A stretch of DNA of 41,646 bases from a virus. Positions 23,026 to 30,456 of the stretch are shown here, one piece after another. Made by a program: the position numbers and the translations under genes. The stretch's first letter is position 1. Each line of letters opens with the position of its first letter. The notes beneath the pieces are model-generated. The model searched no databases, had not been told where the DNA came from, and saw nothing but the letters and a program-made list of their open reading frames with translations. The stretch is from positions 1 to 41,646 of the IMG/VR virus record IMGVR_UViG_3300050015_000944; one strand, written 5' to 3'.

Positions 23026-23600
23026 TTCTTGATTTCGTTCCTGTAGAGGTCCGCCAGGCCCTGGGCGGGGTTCCGCCTCGAGGCCTCGGCGGCGGCGGCG
23101 GCCACGGCCGCGGCCTGGTTGTCCTTGCCGTCCCCACCGGCCGATGCGCCCAGGCCGGGGAACGTCAGGCCCATCGAGCCCACGTCCTTCTTGACCGCAT
23201 CGATGGCGGCGGTCAGGCCCGCCTCCAGCTGCGCCGCGTCGTCGGTGACGGGGATGAGCTGGTGATAGGTGGCGGGGATCTTCGCGGCCTTCTCGGACAG
23301 GAACTTCGAGCGGGCCTCCGCGATCCGCTGCTGGGCCGCCTGGGCCTCTGCGGCCTGGGCGTCGTGCTCGCGTATCGTGGCCAGGCCAACGTTCACCTGG
23401 TCGGCGACGAGTTTTTGCAGATCCTCGGGCTTCGCGCCGGCGGCGGGGATCGCCGCGACGCTTTGCTCGAGCCTGCGGCAAGTATCGAATACCGGCTGGA
23501 GCGACTCCTCGATCCGGTGCTTCTGAAGGGGAATCTCGTCGGTGAACATCTTGGCGACGAGGGTGGTGATCTGTTCGAGGTCTTCTTTTTCCAATGCCAT
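23022..23600 (-). CDS. Capsid scaffold-like protein
   Basis: A 192-aa, strongly helical, charged protein (A-A-Q-Q-R-I-A-E-A-R-S-K-F-L-S-E-K-A-A-K and D-A-Q-A-A-E-A-Q-A) with an Ala-rich low-complexity stretch and a basic C-terminal helix (G-L-A-D-L-Y-R-N-E-I-K-K). Helical charged proteins of this size directly before the major capsid gene are usually scaffolds. No protease motif is seen. ATG 23598-23600 follows AAGGAA; 30 earlier codons run into the repeat and were excluded. Confidence 0.65.
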   Translation of the reverse strand: MALEKEDLEQITTLVAKMFTDEIPLQKHRIEESLQPVFDTCRRLEQSVAAIPAAGAKPEDLQKLVADQVNVGLATIREHDAQAAEAQAAQQRIAEARSKFLSEKAAKIPATYHQLIPVTDDAAQLEAGLTAAIDAVKKDVGSMGLTFPGLGASAGGDGKDNQAAAVAAAAAEASRRNPAQGLADLYRNEIKK

Positions 23601-23654
23601 GTTTCGATTCCTTCGTTGGAGGATTGCGTTTACGCAACGGTGCTTCGTCAGAGA

Positions 23655-23774
23655 GGGGATTCGGAAAAGCCGGAAGAAGGCACTGGGCAATAGGCACTGG
23701 GCACTAGGAAGAAACAGCGAAGACGCTCTGCCCGTTTCTTCCCTAGTGCCTATTGCCTAGTGCCTATTGCCTTC
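23655..23774. repeat. GATTCGGAAAA element (copy 4) plus heptamer hairpin, words GGCACTG / GGCAATA
   Basis: GGGGATTCGGAAAA (23655-23668) is followed by GGCACTGGGCAATAGGCACT in the left arm. The core is AAGAAACAGCGAAGACG / CTCTGCCCGTTTCTTCC and the right arm is CTAGTGCCTATTGCC repeated. It fills the gap between the minor head gene and the scaffold leader and touches the minor head stop codon. Confidence 0.9.
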
Positions 23775-24696
23775 ATTGGAGTTGCTCAATGTACGGCGCG
23801 ATATTGTGCGTGCAGTGGGGATGGAACGGCGGGCCGCCATGCGGCAGGTCCGCCAGGGGCTCGTATTTGTCCGAGTCCCCCGAGAGCGAGTAGACGCGGC
23901 CGACCAACTCGTCACAGATGCGGCATTGGCGCGAGAGCGGCCCGACGATCTTGACCAGGTCAAAGAGCTTGCTGTCCCCGACCATTTCCCCGGCGTCTTT
24001 GAGCCGGTCCTTCGTCGCCTCGGTCACGGCCTGTCTCAACTGGTAGTGCGCGACGAGCTGCGCGTACTCTCCGATCTTCATCCGGACCTTGCCCGCCTGG
24101 ATATACCCGGCGTCCAGGTCGCAGATGTCGCGCAGCTCGTCGGCGGACATCTTGCCCGAGGCCAACAGTTCCCGCCCGCCGTCCTCGAGGCGCGAGCGAA
24201 GCCCGCGCGAGATGTCGTTGAGGTTGCCGCCCGCGACCAGCCCTTTGGCGATGATCTCCGACATGGCCGGGTCGGCCAGGACCTTTTGCGAGGTTCGCGA
24301 GATCAGCCGCCGCGCGTCCTGCGCCATGCCCTGGTTCTTTCTGGCCAGGTCCACGGCGAGCTGCCGCGCGAAGACGTTCACCGCGCGTTCGTTGATTTTC
24401 AGAAACTCCGGCCGGGCGGCCTGCCACTCCCCCCCGCCGACGGAGAGGGCAATCGGATCGATCTGGCGAAAGATGGCGACGGCATTGGCCTGGAGCTTGT
24501 TGCGGGCGGTAGTCGTGACCCAGTGGTCCGACTCCAGACCGATCCGCTTGGAGATTTCATCGACCTGCCGAAGCAGGATCGAGGCCTTGCCACGCTGGAA
24601 CGCGGTGGAGTCCAGAAGCCCGGCCAGGTCCGCCGCGCCGCTCTTGTAAATCCTGCCGATGACGGCAAGCTCGGCTTGAGTGGGTTCGGGGATCAT
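23773..24696 (-). CDS. Minor head protein, Mu F / SPP1 gp7-like
   Basis: The 307-aa protein ends in the hallmark of phage head morphogenesis proteins (PF04233): C-R-I-C-D-E-L-V-G-R-V-Y-S-L-S-G, then P-P-F-H-P-H-C-T-H-N-I. The conserved Cys and His residues are kept. The N-terminal 200 residues are helical. It lies directly after the portal, as gp30 (F) follows gp29 in Mu. The start ATG 24694-24696 has GGAG upstream. Confidence 0.9.
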   Translation of the reverse strand: MIPEPTQAELAVIGRIYKSGAADLAGLLDSTAFQRGKASILLRQVDEISKRIGLESDHWVTTTARNKLQANAVAIFRQIDPIALSVGGGEWQAARPEFLKINERAVNVFARQLAVDLARKNQGMAQDARRLISRTSQKVLADPAMSEIIAKGLVAGGNLNDISRGLRSRLEDGGRELLASGKMSADELRDICDLDAGYIQAGKVRMKIGEYAQLVAHYQLRQAVTEATKDRLKDAGEMVGDSKLFDLVKIVGPLSRQCRICDELVGRVYSLSGDSDKYEPLADLPHGGPPFHPHCTHNIAPYIEQLQ

Positions 24697-24701
24697 TCTG
24701 G

Positions 24702-24803
24702 ACTCCGTGGACCGGATACCGGAGACCGGATACCGTCAAAGCAAAGTCCATTTTTTCCGCTCTTCACGGTTTCCGGTCTCCGGTACCCGGTTTTCGGTCT
24801 GTC
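24702..24803. repeat. Heptamer-repeat hairpin, words CCGGATA / CCGGAGA
   Basis: ACCGGATACCGGAGACCGGA forms part of the left arm and TTTCCGGTCTCCGGTACCCG part of the right arm. The core is CAAAGCAAAG / CTCTTCACGG. It sits between the portal stop and the minor head start. Confidence 0.85.
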
Positions 24804-24822
24804 AGACGCGCGCCACGATCTT

Positions 24823-24838
24823 GCGCAACGGGTTGCGC
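24823..24838. repeat. Short GC-rich hairpin after the portal gene
   Basis: GCGCAAC pairs with GTTGCGC around GG. It lies 18 bp beyond the portal stop. No T-run follows on the coding strand, so it may be a weak terminator or a processing site. Confidence 0.4.
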
Positions 24839-24856
24839 GGGCTTCAGTGCCACGAT

Positions 24857-26482
24857 CTAGGCCAGCGGGGTACTTCCAGCCGGTGCGGTGGGCTGGGGGT
24901 TTCTGGGGGCCGGGTCCTGGAGGGCTCCAAGGAGCATCGGCGGGGTTGCCGTGGCGTCGGGTGCCTCGACCTCGACGGTGGGGTCCTCATCGGCCACGCC
25001 CTCATGCGCGTGTCCGGTCACGGAATCCACGCCGGTGGGCAGTGTGGCCGCGTCCTCTTTGTCCAATTCCGCCTCCTCGGCCGCCACGACGTTGGGGTCG
25101 CTGTGGATCCACGTCAGGGCCAGGTGTCGCGACATCAGCTTGGCGTCGCGATAACCCGTGATCATCTGCTGGGTCTCCTGGTCGTCGGTGGGCAGGCCGT
25201 CCGAAAACGTCAGGTTCACATCGCCCACGGAATAGCTGTAAAGCGTCAGGGCGTTTTCGAGCTTGAAGAACACCCGCGCCGCCGACTTGATGGCGGGCGT
25301 CATGAAGAGTTGCTTGCGATTCACGCGGGCCAGCGTCTGGCAGGCCTGGAGCTTGAGCTTCTTCCACGAGTCGGCCGACGTGCCGCCCTCCAGGCCCAAG
25401 AGGCCCGGAGCGATCTCCATCTGCCCGCAGAACGCCTTGGTCGCATCGACCAGGGCGGCGACCATCACCTCCAACTGCGCGTCCCAGGTAAGGTACTTGA
25501 CCGGATCGCCCTTGGACATGTCGTCCACCGCGATGGCCCGGCCGTTGATTCGGAACTGGCCCTGCATCGTGCTGGACTGCGCCATGAGGGATTCGAGCAC
25601 CATCATGGCCGGATCACCGTGAATGTCCAGGACGCGGCTGATCTGGCTGCGCCGGTTGTTGACCTCGTCGATCAGGGACTCCGAGCCGTCGTAATCCGAC
25701 ACGCCAATCCCGCCCGCCGTGTAGTTGGGAACCTCGACCACCGTCAGTTCGTCGATGCCGGTGGGCTGCACCGGCAGCACCGGTTTCTCCAGAAGCGTCA
25801 GAGGGGCCTGCGGTCCGACCGAGCCGTCATCCTTCAGAATATACAGGCTGTTCTCGATGCGGCCCACCGCGTGATGGATGATGCGGATGTACCGCTCTCC
25901 CTTGAGCATGACCAGGAACTTGATCGTGCAGGCCTGGAGTTTCTTCGTGCCCGGCGCGTAATGGGGAAATGCGTTTTCGGGTTGGACGTTCTCGCACTTG
26001 ACCGCGCCGTTCTCCATGTAGAACTGGAGGTAGGCGTTGCCCGACCAGGAACTGATGACCGCCGACTCAAACAGCTCGGCGTGCAGGTGGGAACCCTCGA
26101 CCAGCCGCGCGATCGGAGCGGCCACTTCGCCGCCGCCGTCGGAGGGTTCGATGGCCAGCTCCTCGCCAAACAGCAGGTCCGCGTATTTGAGCGTGCAGCG
26201 GCCCGGAAGGTTTTCGGTGATGTACAGGATCCGCGACGCCACCTGCCCGGCCGATTTGAATTCGTGCTGCGTGCGGTTCTCGGTGAAGAAGTAATCGCGA
26301 TGCCGCCCGGCGAACAGATTGCGGAGCGCCGCCAGGTTGAACACGCGCCGGCCCTCGGCCACGGTCAGATACGTCGGCAGCGGAATGTCCTGCCCGGTCA
26401 GCGGATTGGAGATGCCCATCGGAACGCCGGCTTGGAACTCCGCCTGCGTGGCGGCGATTTGGTTTGAGAGATTAGCCTGCAT
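24857..26482 (-). CDS. Portal protein
   Basis: This 541-aa protein sits between terminase and the minor head protein. It has the helix/strand order of SPP1 gp6-like portals: an N-terminal A-L-R-N-L-F-A-G-R-H-R-D-Y, then a central D-Y-D-G-S-E-S-L-I-D-E-V-N-N-R-R-S-Q and I-S-R-V-L-D, then D-A-Q-L-E-V-M-V. The crown/stem helices follow (A-C-Q-T-L-A-R-V-N-R-K-Q), then D-L-N-L-T-F-like S-V-G-D-V-N-L-T-F-S-D-G-L-P and an acidic, Pro-rich C-terminus. It starts at ATG 26480-26482 with GGGAG upstream. Confidence 0.85.
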   Translation of the reverse strand: MQANLSNQIAATQAEFQAGVPMGISNPLTGQDIPLPTYLTVAEGRRVFNLAALRNLFAGRHRDYFFTENRTQHEFKSAGQVASRILYITENLPGRCTLKYADLLFGEELAIEPSDGGGEVAAPIARLVEGSHLHAELFESAVISSWSGNAYLQFYMENGAVKCENVQPENAFPHYAPGTKKLQACTIKFLVMLKGERYIRIIHHAVGRIENSLYILKDDGSVGPQAPLTLLEKPVLPVQPTGIDELTVVEVPNYTAGGIGVSDYDGSESLIDEVNNRRSQISRVLDIHGDPAMMVLESLMAQSSTMQGQFRINGRAIAVDDMSKGDPVKYLTWDAQLEVMVAALVDATKAFCGQMEIAPGLLGLEGGTSADSWKKLKLQACQTLARVNRKQLFMTPAIKSAARVFFKLENALTLYSYSVGDVNLTFSDGLPTDDQETQQMITGYRDAKLMSRHLALTWIHSDPNVVAAEEAELDKEDAATLPTGVDSVTGHAHEGVADEDPTVEVEAPDATATPPMLLGALQDPAPRNPQPTAPAGSTPLA

Positions 26483-26672
26483 CGTTGGCTCCCTGGCAAG
26501 CGGCCATTAGAATCTTCTTGACCTCTTCCTCTGATTCCCTGACTTGCCGGCCCATGCCGTCCACCGTGAACACTACAACCTTTCGAGAATCGTTGACGGT
26601 GATTCGCGCGATATGCTGCACCTGGAATAAGGCCATGTACCCGCTGCTGTCAGTCAGTTCGATGAATATCAT
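26472..26672 (-). CDS. Small protein between terminase and portal
   Basis: A 66-aa protein, M-I-F-I-E-L-T-D-S-S-G followed by V-Q-H-I-A-R-I-T-V and ending with a helix E-E-E-V-K-K-I-L-M-A. The two-strand plus helix pattern resembles small FlbD-like proteins; the function here is unknown. GAGGAAGAG lies upstream of ATG 26670-26672 and the gene overlaps the portal start by 11 bp, so it is translated in series with it. A CTCTGTG-type repeat (26684-26708) lies in its leader. Confidence 0.6.
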   Translation of the reverse strand: MIFIELTDSSGYMALFQVQHIARITVNDSRKVVVFTVDGMGRQVRESEEEVKKILMAACQGANDAG

Positions 26673-26708
26673 TTTCTCTTCCTCTGCGTTCTCTGTGTCT
26701 CTGTGGCG

Positions 26709-28520
26709 CTAAAATCCCGGAGGCTTCTCGAAAATCCCGCCGCCGGTGAATCGCTGCCTGGCGTTTCGCGCCGCCTCGATGCTCCACATGAGCGATTCGA
26801 GGTAATCGTCCTTGATCCAGGTCGTGGCCTTGCGGCCATTGCCGCTCACGTCCAGGTCCATCGTCTTGCGTCCGCCGCCGTAGCTGGGGATCCCGCCGCC
26901 CGAGGCGTCCTCTCGATAATTGCAGAACTCCGCGTGCAGCACGCCATACGCGGGCGAAACCAGCAGCCTCCGCGTGATGACCAGGCCGTGCGTGAAATGC
27001 ACCAGCTGCTGCTTGGCCTGGGGCGTCATGTGGCAGATGTGGGTCACCTCGCCGAACCGCTGGGTCTGGGCCCACTCGGCAAGGTCGCTGGCCTGGTAGG
27101 CCTCCAGCAAAACCGCCCCCAGCCCGACAGCCCGGTCGATCTGGAGGAGCTTAGCCTGGAGCGGATCGCGGAGGTGGAACATGTACTCGAACGCGCCCAG
27201 CAGCACGTACACCGTGCCGTTGCAGGGCTCGGTGGCCACCTGGATGCCGTGCTCGTCGTACACGGGCACCATCGCGCCGATCAGGGCCTCGATCACCGTC
27301 TCGCCGGTGAAGGCCAGCACCGTGCGGTCGGGAACCTTGGAGAACGCCCCCGCGCGGTCGAGGCCCGCGCCGATGCGCCAGCGGCCGTTGGACCCAATCA
27401 TCCTCGCGACCATGGCCAGCATGGCCGGGTCCAGGCAGTACTGCGGAAGTCCGCGAATAAAGAGCGGGTCGATCTGCTCGGATGCCCAGAGTTCGTCCCC
27501 CTGTCCCGAGGGCTGGTTGCAGTGATTGCGCAGGAACTCGCTTCGGATCATGTTCGCGTATCGAGATCGAATCCACTCCGGCTTGAGCCATGGGTGGATC
27601 GGTTCCTGGCCGGGCGGCAGACCCTCGCCGCAACCCCGCTTCAAAACATCATCGAGGTTCTCGAACGATAGGTAACTGGCGCACGTCGCCGGATCGCCGA
27701 TCTGGGGATTGGGCGGCCGGTTCTCCGCAACGGCCCGCGCCCGTTCCTCGGCGGCGCTGGCGGCATTGCCCGCGATGACGCAGACGAAATTTGTCTTGTC
27801 CCCCATGTTGGAGTCGATGATCGCCACGCCGCACCAGGCGTCGCCGGTGGAGCTGGCGCCGGTCTGGTAGAGCTTGTCGTTGGCGGCAACGCATCCCTCC
27901 GTGTTGTGGTAGACGTGAATCTTCTGGCCGTAGGTGGTCGCGGCCTTGGCGGGCTGGACCTTGATGACCGAACCCGTCTTGCCGAAGGTAATCAGGCCGG
28001 AGATGATTTCGATGTCGCCGCCCGAGGTGATCTTCTGGCCGTATGCGGACGAGACGCGGGCCTTGAGCTTGGGGGAATTGAGCAGCTTGTCCACGATTTC
28101 CTTGAGCACCGTGTCCTCGCCCTGGTCGTCGCTGTTGCCCTGGACCACGATGACCTGGTCGTCGTACCGGATAGCCCGGCAAACGTCGTACACGCCCGCC
28201 CCCTCCGACTTGCCGCATCGGCGGGGCCAGCAGAACATCCAGTTGACGTAACGCAGGGTGCCGTCCTCGCGCAGTTCCATCATCTCGCGAATGGCCCGCT
28301 TCTGCCAACCGGTGTAGGTCAGAGGCACCCAGCCCTTGAGCTTGTCGTCTCGGTAGCAGTTCTCTTCCGCCCAGGCGATGAACTCGTCCGCCGTGAAGTG
28401 ACGGCGCTGCTTGCCCTCTTTGGCCGTGGCGGCCTGCTGGGCGGGCGTGGAGCCGCCCAGCGCCTTCTCGATGGCGAAGGCCTGGTCATTCGGTTTGCGT
28501 TTTACGACCCGCTTTGCCAA
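26709..28520 (-). CDS. Terminase large subunit
   Basis: This 603-aa DNA-packaging ATPase/nuclease has Y-T-G-W-Q-K-R-A-I-R-E (adenine-binding Q motif region) and then W-P-R-R-C-G-K-S-E-G (residues 98-107), the terminase-type Walker A. A large C-terminal part with R-I-G-A-G-L-D-R-A-G probably begins the RNase H-like nuclease. It is about the usual length. The start is TTG 28518-28520, with GGAG 10 nt upstream; no ATG fits. It has Mu gp28-like neighbours (small terminase upstream, portal downstream). Confidence 0.9.
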   Translation of the reverse strand: MAKRVVKRKPNDQAFAIEKALGGSTPAQQAATAKEGKQRRHFTADEFIAWAEENCYRDDKLKGWVPLTYTGWQKRAIREMMELREDGTLRYVNWMFCWPRRCGKSEGAGVYDVCRAIRYDDQVIVVQGNSDDQGEDTVLKEIVDKLLNSPKLKARVSSAYGQKITSGGDIEIISGLITFGKTGSVIKVQPAKAATTYGQKIHVYHNTEGCVAANDKLYQTGASSTGDAWCGVAIIDSNMGDKTNFVCVIAGNAASAAEERARAVAENRPPNPQIGDPATCASYLSFENLDDVLKRGCGEGLPPGQEPIHPWLKPEWIRSRYANMIRSEFLRNHCNQPSGQGDELWASEQIDPLFIRGLPQYCLDPAMLAMVARMIGSNGRWRIGAGLDRAGAFSKVPDRTVLAFTGETVIEALIGAMVPVYDEHGIQVATEPCNGTVYVLLGAFEYMFHLRDPLQAKLLQIDRAVGLGAVLLEAYQASDLAEWAQTQRFGEVTHICHMTPQAKQQLVHFTHGLVITRRLLVSPAYGVLHAEFCNYREDASGGGIPSYGGGRKTMDLDVSGNGRKATTWIKDDYLESLMWSIEAARNARQRFTGGGIFEKPPGF

Positions 28521-28538
28521 TGGACGATGCTCCTTACA

Positions 28539-28632
28539 AGAGATTCGGAAACCGGGTACCGCAGATCGGAGACCGTAACGGCGAAGAGTTGTTTCTTTAC
28601 GGTCATCCGGTTCCCGGTATCCGGTGCCGTTG
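28539..28632. repeat. GATTCGGAAAA element (copy 5) plus heptamer hairpin, words CCGGGTA / CGGTATC
   Basis: AGAGATTCGGAAAC (28539-28552) runs straight into ACCGGGTACCGCAGATCGGA. The core is TAACGGCGAAGAG / TTTCTTTACGG and the right arm is ATCCGGTTCCCGGTATCCGG. It lies upstream of the terminase start and after the terminator at 28634. Confidence 0.85.
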
Positions 28633-28633
28633 T

Positions 28634-28676
28634 TAAAAAGGCACGGGCCCTGCGGAAGGAGGAGACCGCAGGGCCC
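28634..28676 (-). terminator. Rho-independent terminator
   Basis: GGGCCCTGCGG pairs exactly with CCGCAGGGCCC around a 10-nt loop. On the - strand the stem is followed by GTGCC and five T residues. It lies between the small terminase gene and the large terminase gene, so it should limit transcription entering the packaging genes unless overcome. Confidence 0.75.
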
Positions 28677-28738
28677 GAGGCAGGTGAGCCGGAGTTATGT
28701 GCCGAGGCAAACACGCGTCACCCGCAGCCTCGAAGAGC

Positions 28739-28830
28739 GTTAGGCGTAGGGCGTGGAGCGTGGGGCGTAAAAGCGCAGAGGCTCTTTGCCGTTACGCTCC
28801 ACGCGCTACGCGCCACGCTCCACGCCCGGC
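28739..28830. repeat. Heptamer-repeat hairpin, words GGCGTAG / GGCGTGG
   Basis: GGCGTAGGGCGTGGAGCGTG is in the left arm and CGCCACGCTCCACGCCC ends the right arm. The core is AAAAGCGCAGAGG / CTCTTTGCCGTTACGC. The right arm encodes the last ~8 residues and stop of the small terminase gene. Confidence 0.85.
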
Positions 28831-29372
28831 GGCCGCTTCGCCGCCATCAGCCGCTTGAATTCTTCCAAAACCTTGACCTTGAACTCCGTCTCGAAATTCG
28901 GAATCATCCGGTGCAAGGCCTCGACCAGCAGGTCCATCGCGTCTTTGTTGCGGGCCTCGGAGGCGATATCGGCCGACAGTTCCTTGTTCACAAACTTCGT
29001 CGCGTTGATGTACGCGTACATCTCCTGCACGAAGTTCTCGCCATCCGGCGTGGCGGCCTGATCGATGGCCAGGGCCGCACGCTCCTCGAGCCGCTGCTGG
29101 ATCCGAATCGCGCCCTGGAGCATCTTGGTCTTCTGCGAGACGAAGTCTTTGACCAGCACGTCCCGCGCCGCCAGGTTCGCCTCGTCGCGAAGCTCGCTCC
29201 AGGTCTTACCGTTGCCGTCGGCAGTGTAGGGCCATTTCTCACCGAGGGTCTTGACGCTGGGCAGTTCCGCGTCCGTGTGTCGGCGGCAGAGTTCCTTGTG
29301 GATCTGCGTGGCCGAGAACCCTTTGAGGTAAAGGTCGAACGCCTCGTTTCGGATGTCGGGTGAATAGGCCAT
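28806..29372 (-). CDS. Terminase small subunit-like protein (Mu gp27 position)
   Basis: A 188-aa helical protein starting M-A-Y-S-P-D-I-R-N-E-A-F-D-L-Y-L-K-G-F-S, then A-T-Q-I-H-K-E-L: a homeodomain-like helix-turn-helix of the type that binds packaging sites. The middle and C-terminal helices (E-A-L-H-R-M-I-P-N-F-E-T-E-F-K-V-K) would form the oligomerisation part. ATG 29370-29372 overlaps the previous stop (TAATG). Its last residues (P-P-G-V-E-R-G-A) are translated from the heptamer hairpin. Confidence 0.7.
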   Translation of the reverse strand: MAYSPDIRNEAFDLYLKGFSATQIHKELCRRHTDAELPSVKTLGEKWPYTADGNGKTWSELRDEANLAARDVLVKDFVSQKTKMLQGAIRIQQRLEERAALAIDQAATPDGENFVQEMYAYINATKFVNKELSADIASEARNKDAMDLLVEALHRMIPNFETEFKVKVLEEFKRLMAAKRPPGVERGA

Positions 29373-29692
29373 TATGCCAGCGCCTCGATTTCCGCCCACG
29401 GCTTGCCCCGCTCGATGAACGTCACGCCCCGCGCGGCCAGCTTCCAATGCACCGCCTTGGTCTTATTGACCGGGTGGGGGATTATGGCCGGCTCGATCAG
29501 GCCGCGCTGGTGGAGGTACACCAGGTCGCGATCCACCAGGTCCGGAGCGACCGGCTCGGGCAGGTCGAGCATCACTTCCTTGAGCAGTTCCTGCCCCATC
29601 GCGCGGGGATACACGCTGTTGATGAAATCCAGAAGCAGGCTGCGAACCTCGCGGATCATCGCCTGCGTCGGATTGAATTTTTCGCCGCTCAC
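29372..29692 (-). CDS. Small winged-helix-like protein (Mu gp26 position)
   Basis: This 106-aa protein starts at GTG 29690-29692 with AAGGAG 6 nt upstream; 64 earlier codons are not protein-like. It contains A-M-I-R-E-V-R-S-L-L-L-D-F-I, then L-V-D-R-D-L-V-Y-L-H-Q-R-G-L-I-E and K-A-V-H-W-K-L-A-A-R-G-V-T-F-I-E-R-G, the pattern of a winged helix with a beta-wing. It lies between the DUF2730-like gene and the small terminase. The role is unknown. Confidence 0.65.
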   Translation of the reverse strand: MSGEKFNPTQAMIREVRSLLLDFINSVYPRAMGQELLKEVMLDLPEPVAPDLVDRDLVYLHQRGLIEPAIIPHPVNKTKAVHWKLAARGVTFIERGKPWAEIEALA

Positions 29693-29713
29693 GTCAAGCT
29701 CCTTCTTGTGGCA

Positions 29714-29731
29714 TCCCGATGTACTTCGGGA
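29714..29731. repeat. Short palindrome TCCCGA-TGTACT-TCGGGA
   Basis: A 6-bp stem with a 6-nt loop that is itself nearly palindromic. It lies in the 59-bp gap between the DUF2730-like stop and the winged-helix gene start. This looks like a REP-type unit; one copy only in this window. Confidence 0.5.
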
Positions 29732-29751
29732 CCCACGGCTGTATCTTTGAA

Positions 29752-30174
29752 TCACGCTTCCGAGGTCGGGCACGAGGGCCGGTGGCAGGGCAGACGGTTG
29801 ATCGCCTGGAGCAGCGTCCCATACTGCCGCATCGATTCGCGGCGGGATGCGTAATCGTGGGAAAGCTCCTCGCGGAGTTTCCACAGTTTCTCTCCCTCGG
29901 CCTTAATATCGTTTACCCGCGCATCCTTCTCTGCGGACAGGGCGTCGATCAGCCGCGAGAGCTTGTCCTCCAGATCCTTGTCGTCCTCCACCTGGCGGTT
30001 GCGTTCGGTCTCGAGCTTATCGCCGACATCGCTCCGCAGGTCCTGGATCGCCTTGACCAACTCGCCGTGGACCTTGTCGTTATCGCCCAGCCAGCGCCGG
30101 AACCAGAAACCCAGCGCCGCCATCAGCAGGGCGTTCACGCTTAGCGCGATCGTGATGATGGAGGATTCGCTCAT
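29752..30174 (-). CDS. DUF2730-like membrane/coiled-coil protein (Mu gp25 position)
   Basis: A 140-aa protein with an N-terminal membrane helix (I-I-T-I-A-L-S-V-N-A-L-L-M-A-A-L-G-F-W-F) and a long charged coiled coil (D-D-K-D-L-E-D-K-L-S-R-L-I-D-A-L-S-A-E-K). This layout and its position before the terminase match Mu gp25-type proteins. Its ATG 30172-30174 is separated from a GATTCGGAAAA element by only 4-5 bases and lacks a Shine-Dalgarno. It is the first gene of the late arm. Confidence 0.7.
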   Translation of the reverse strand: MSESSIITIALSVNALLMAALGFWFRRWLGDNDKVHGELVKAIQDLRSDVGDKLETERNRQVEDDKDLEDKLSRLIDALSAEKDARVNDIKAEGEKLWKLREELSHDYASRRESMRQYGTLLQAINRLPCHRPSCPTSEA

Positions 30175-30178
30175 GAAG

Positions 30179-30250
30179 GGGGATTCGGAAAAGGAAACAG
30201 CGAACCGAACCGCAGAAGTGAGAAGTCAGGAGGGAAACAGCAGATCCCAG
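30179..30250. repeat. GATTCGGAAAA element (copy 6) with degenerate repeat arm
   Basis: GGGGATTCGGAAAA (30179-30192) lies just before the DUF2730-like start on the coding strand. It is followed by ACAGCGAACCGAACCGCAGA and weaker repeats, similar to the element at 15776. If the motif is a promoter part, this copy would start late transcription. Confidence 0.6.
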
Positions 30251-30264
30251 AATCCCCGCGCGGA

Positions 30265-30447
30265 TCATGGCCGTTTGCGCGGTTGGACTCCCCACGCCTG
30301 GCAGTTGCACATCGGGCAGGTTTTTGGCCACGCCCACCAAAAGAGACAACTGAACAATCCGGTGAAGATCGCCAGAATCCAGAATCCGGCCCCGAGCTTT
30401 CTTGTCGGTTCAACCAAACGCTCGCACGGTATGCAGTACCTGGGCAT
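30265..30447 (-). CDS. Small zinc-ribbon membrane protein
   Basis: The 60-aa protein has a C-I-P-C pair near the N-terminus, one membrane helix (F-W-I-L-A-I-F-T-G-L-F-S-C-L-F-W-W) and C-P-M-C-N-C after it, so the two Cys pairs could form a split zinc ribbon. ATG 30445-30447 follows AGGAGAAG. It lies between the repressor stop and the late arm; being on the repressor strand, it may be transcribed with the repressor during lysogeny. Confidence 0.65.
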   Translation of the reverse strand: MPRYCIPCERLVEPTRKLGAGFWILAIFTGLFSCLFWWAWPKTCPMCNCQAWGVQPRKRP

Positions 30448-30456
30448 CGTCTTCTC

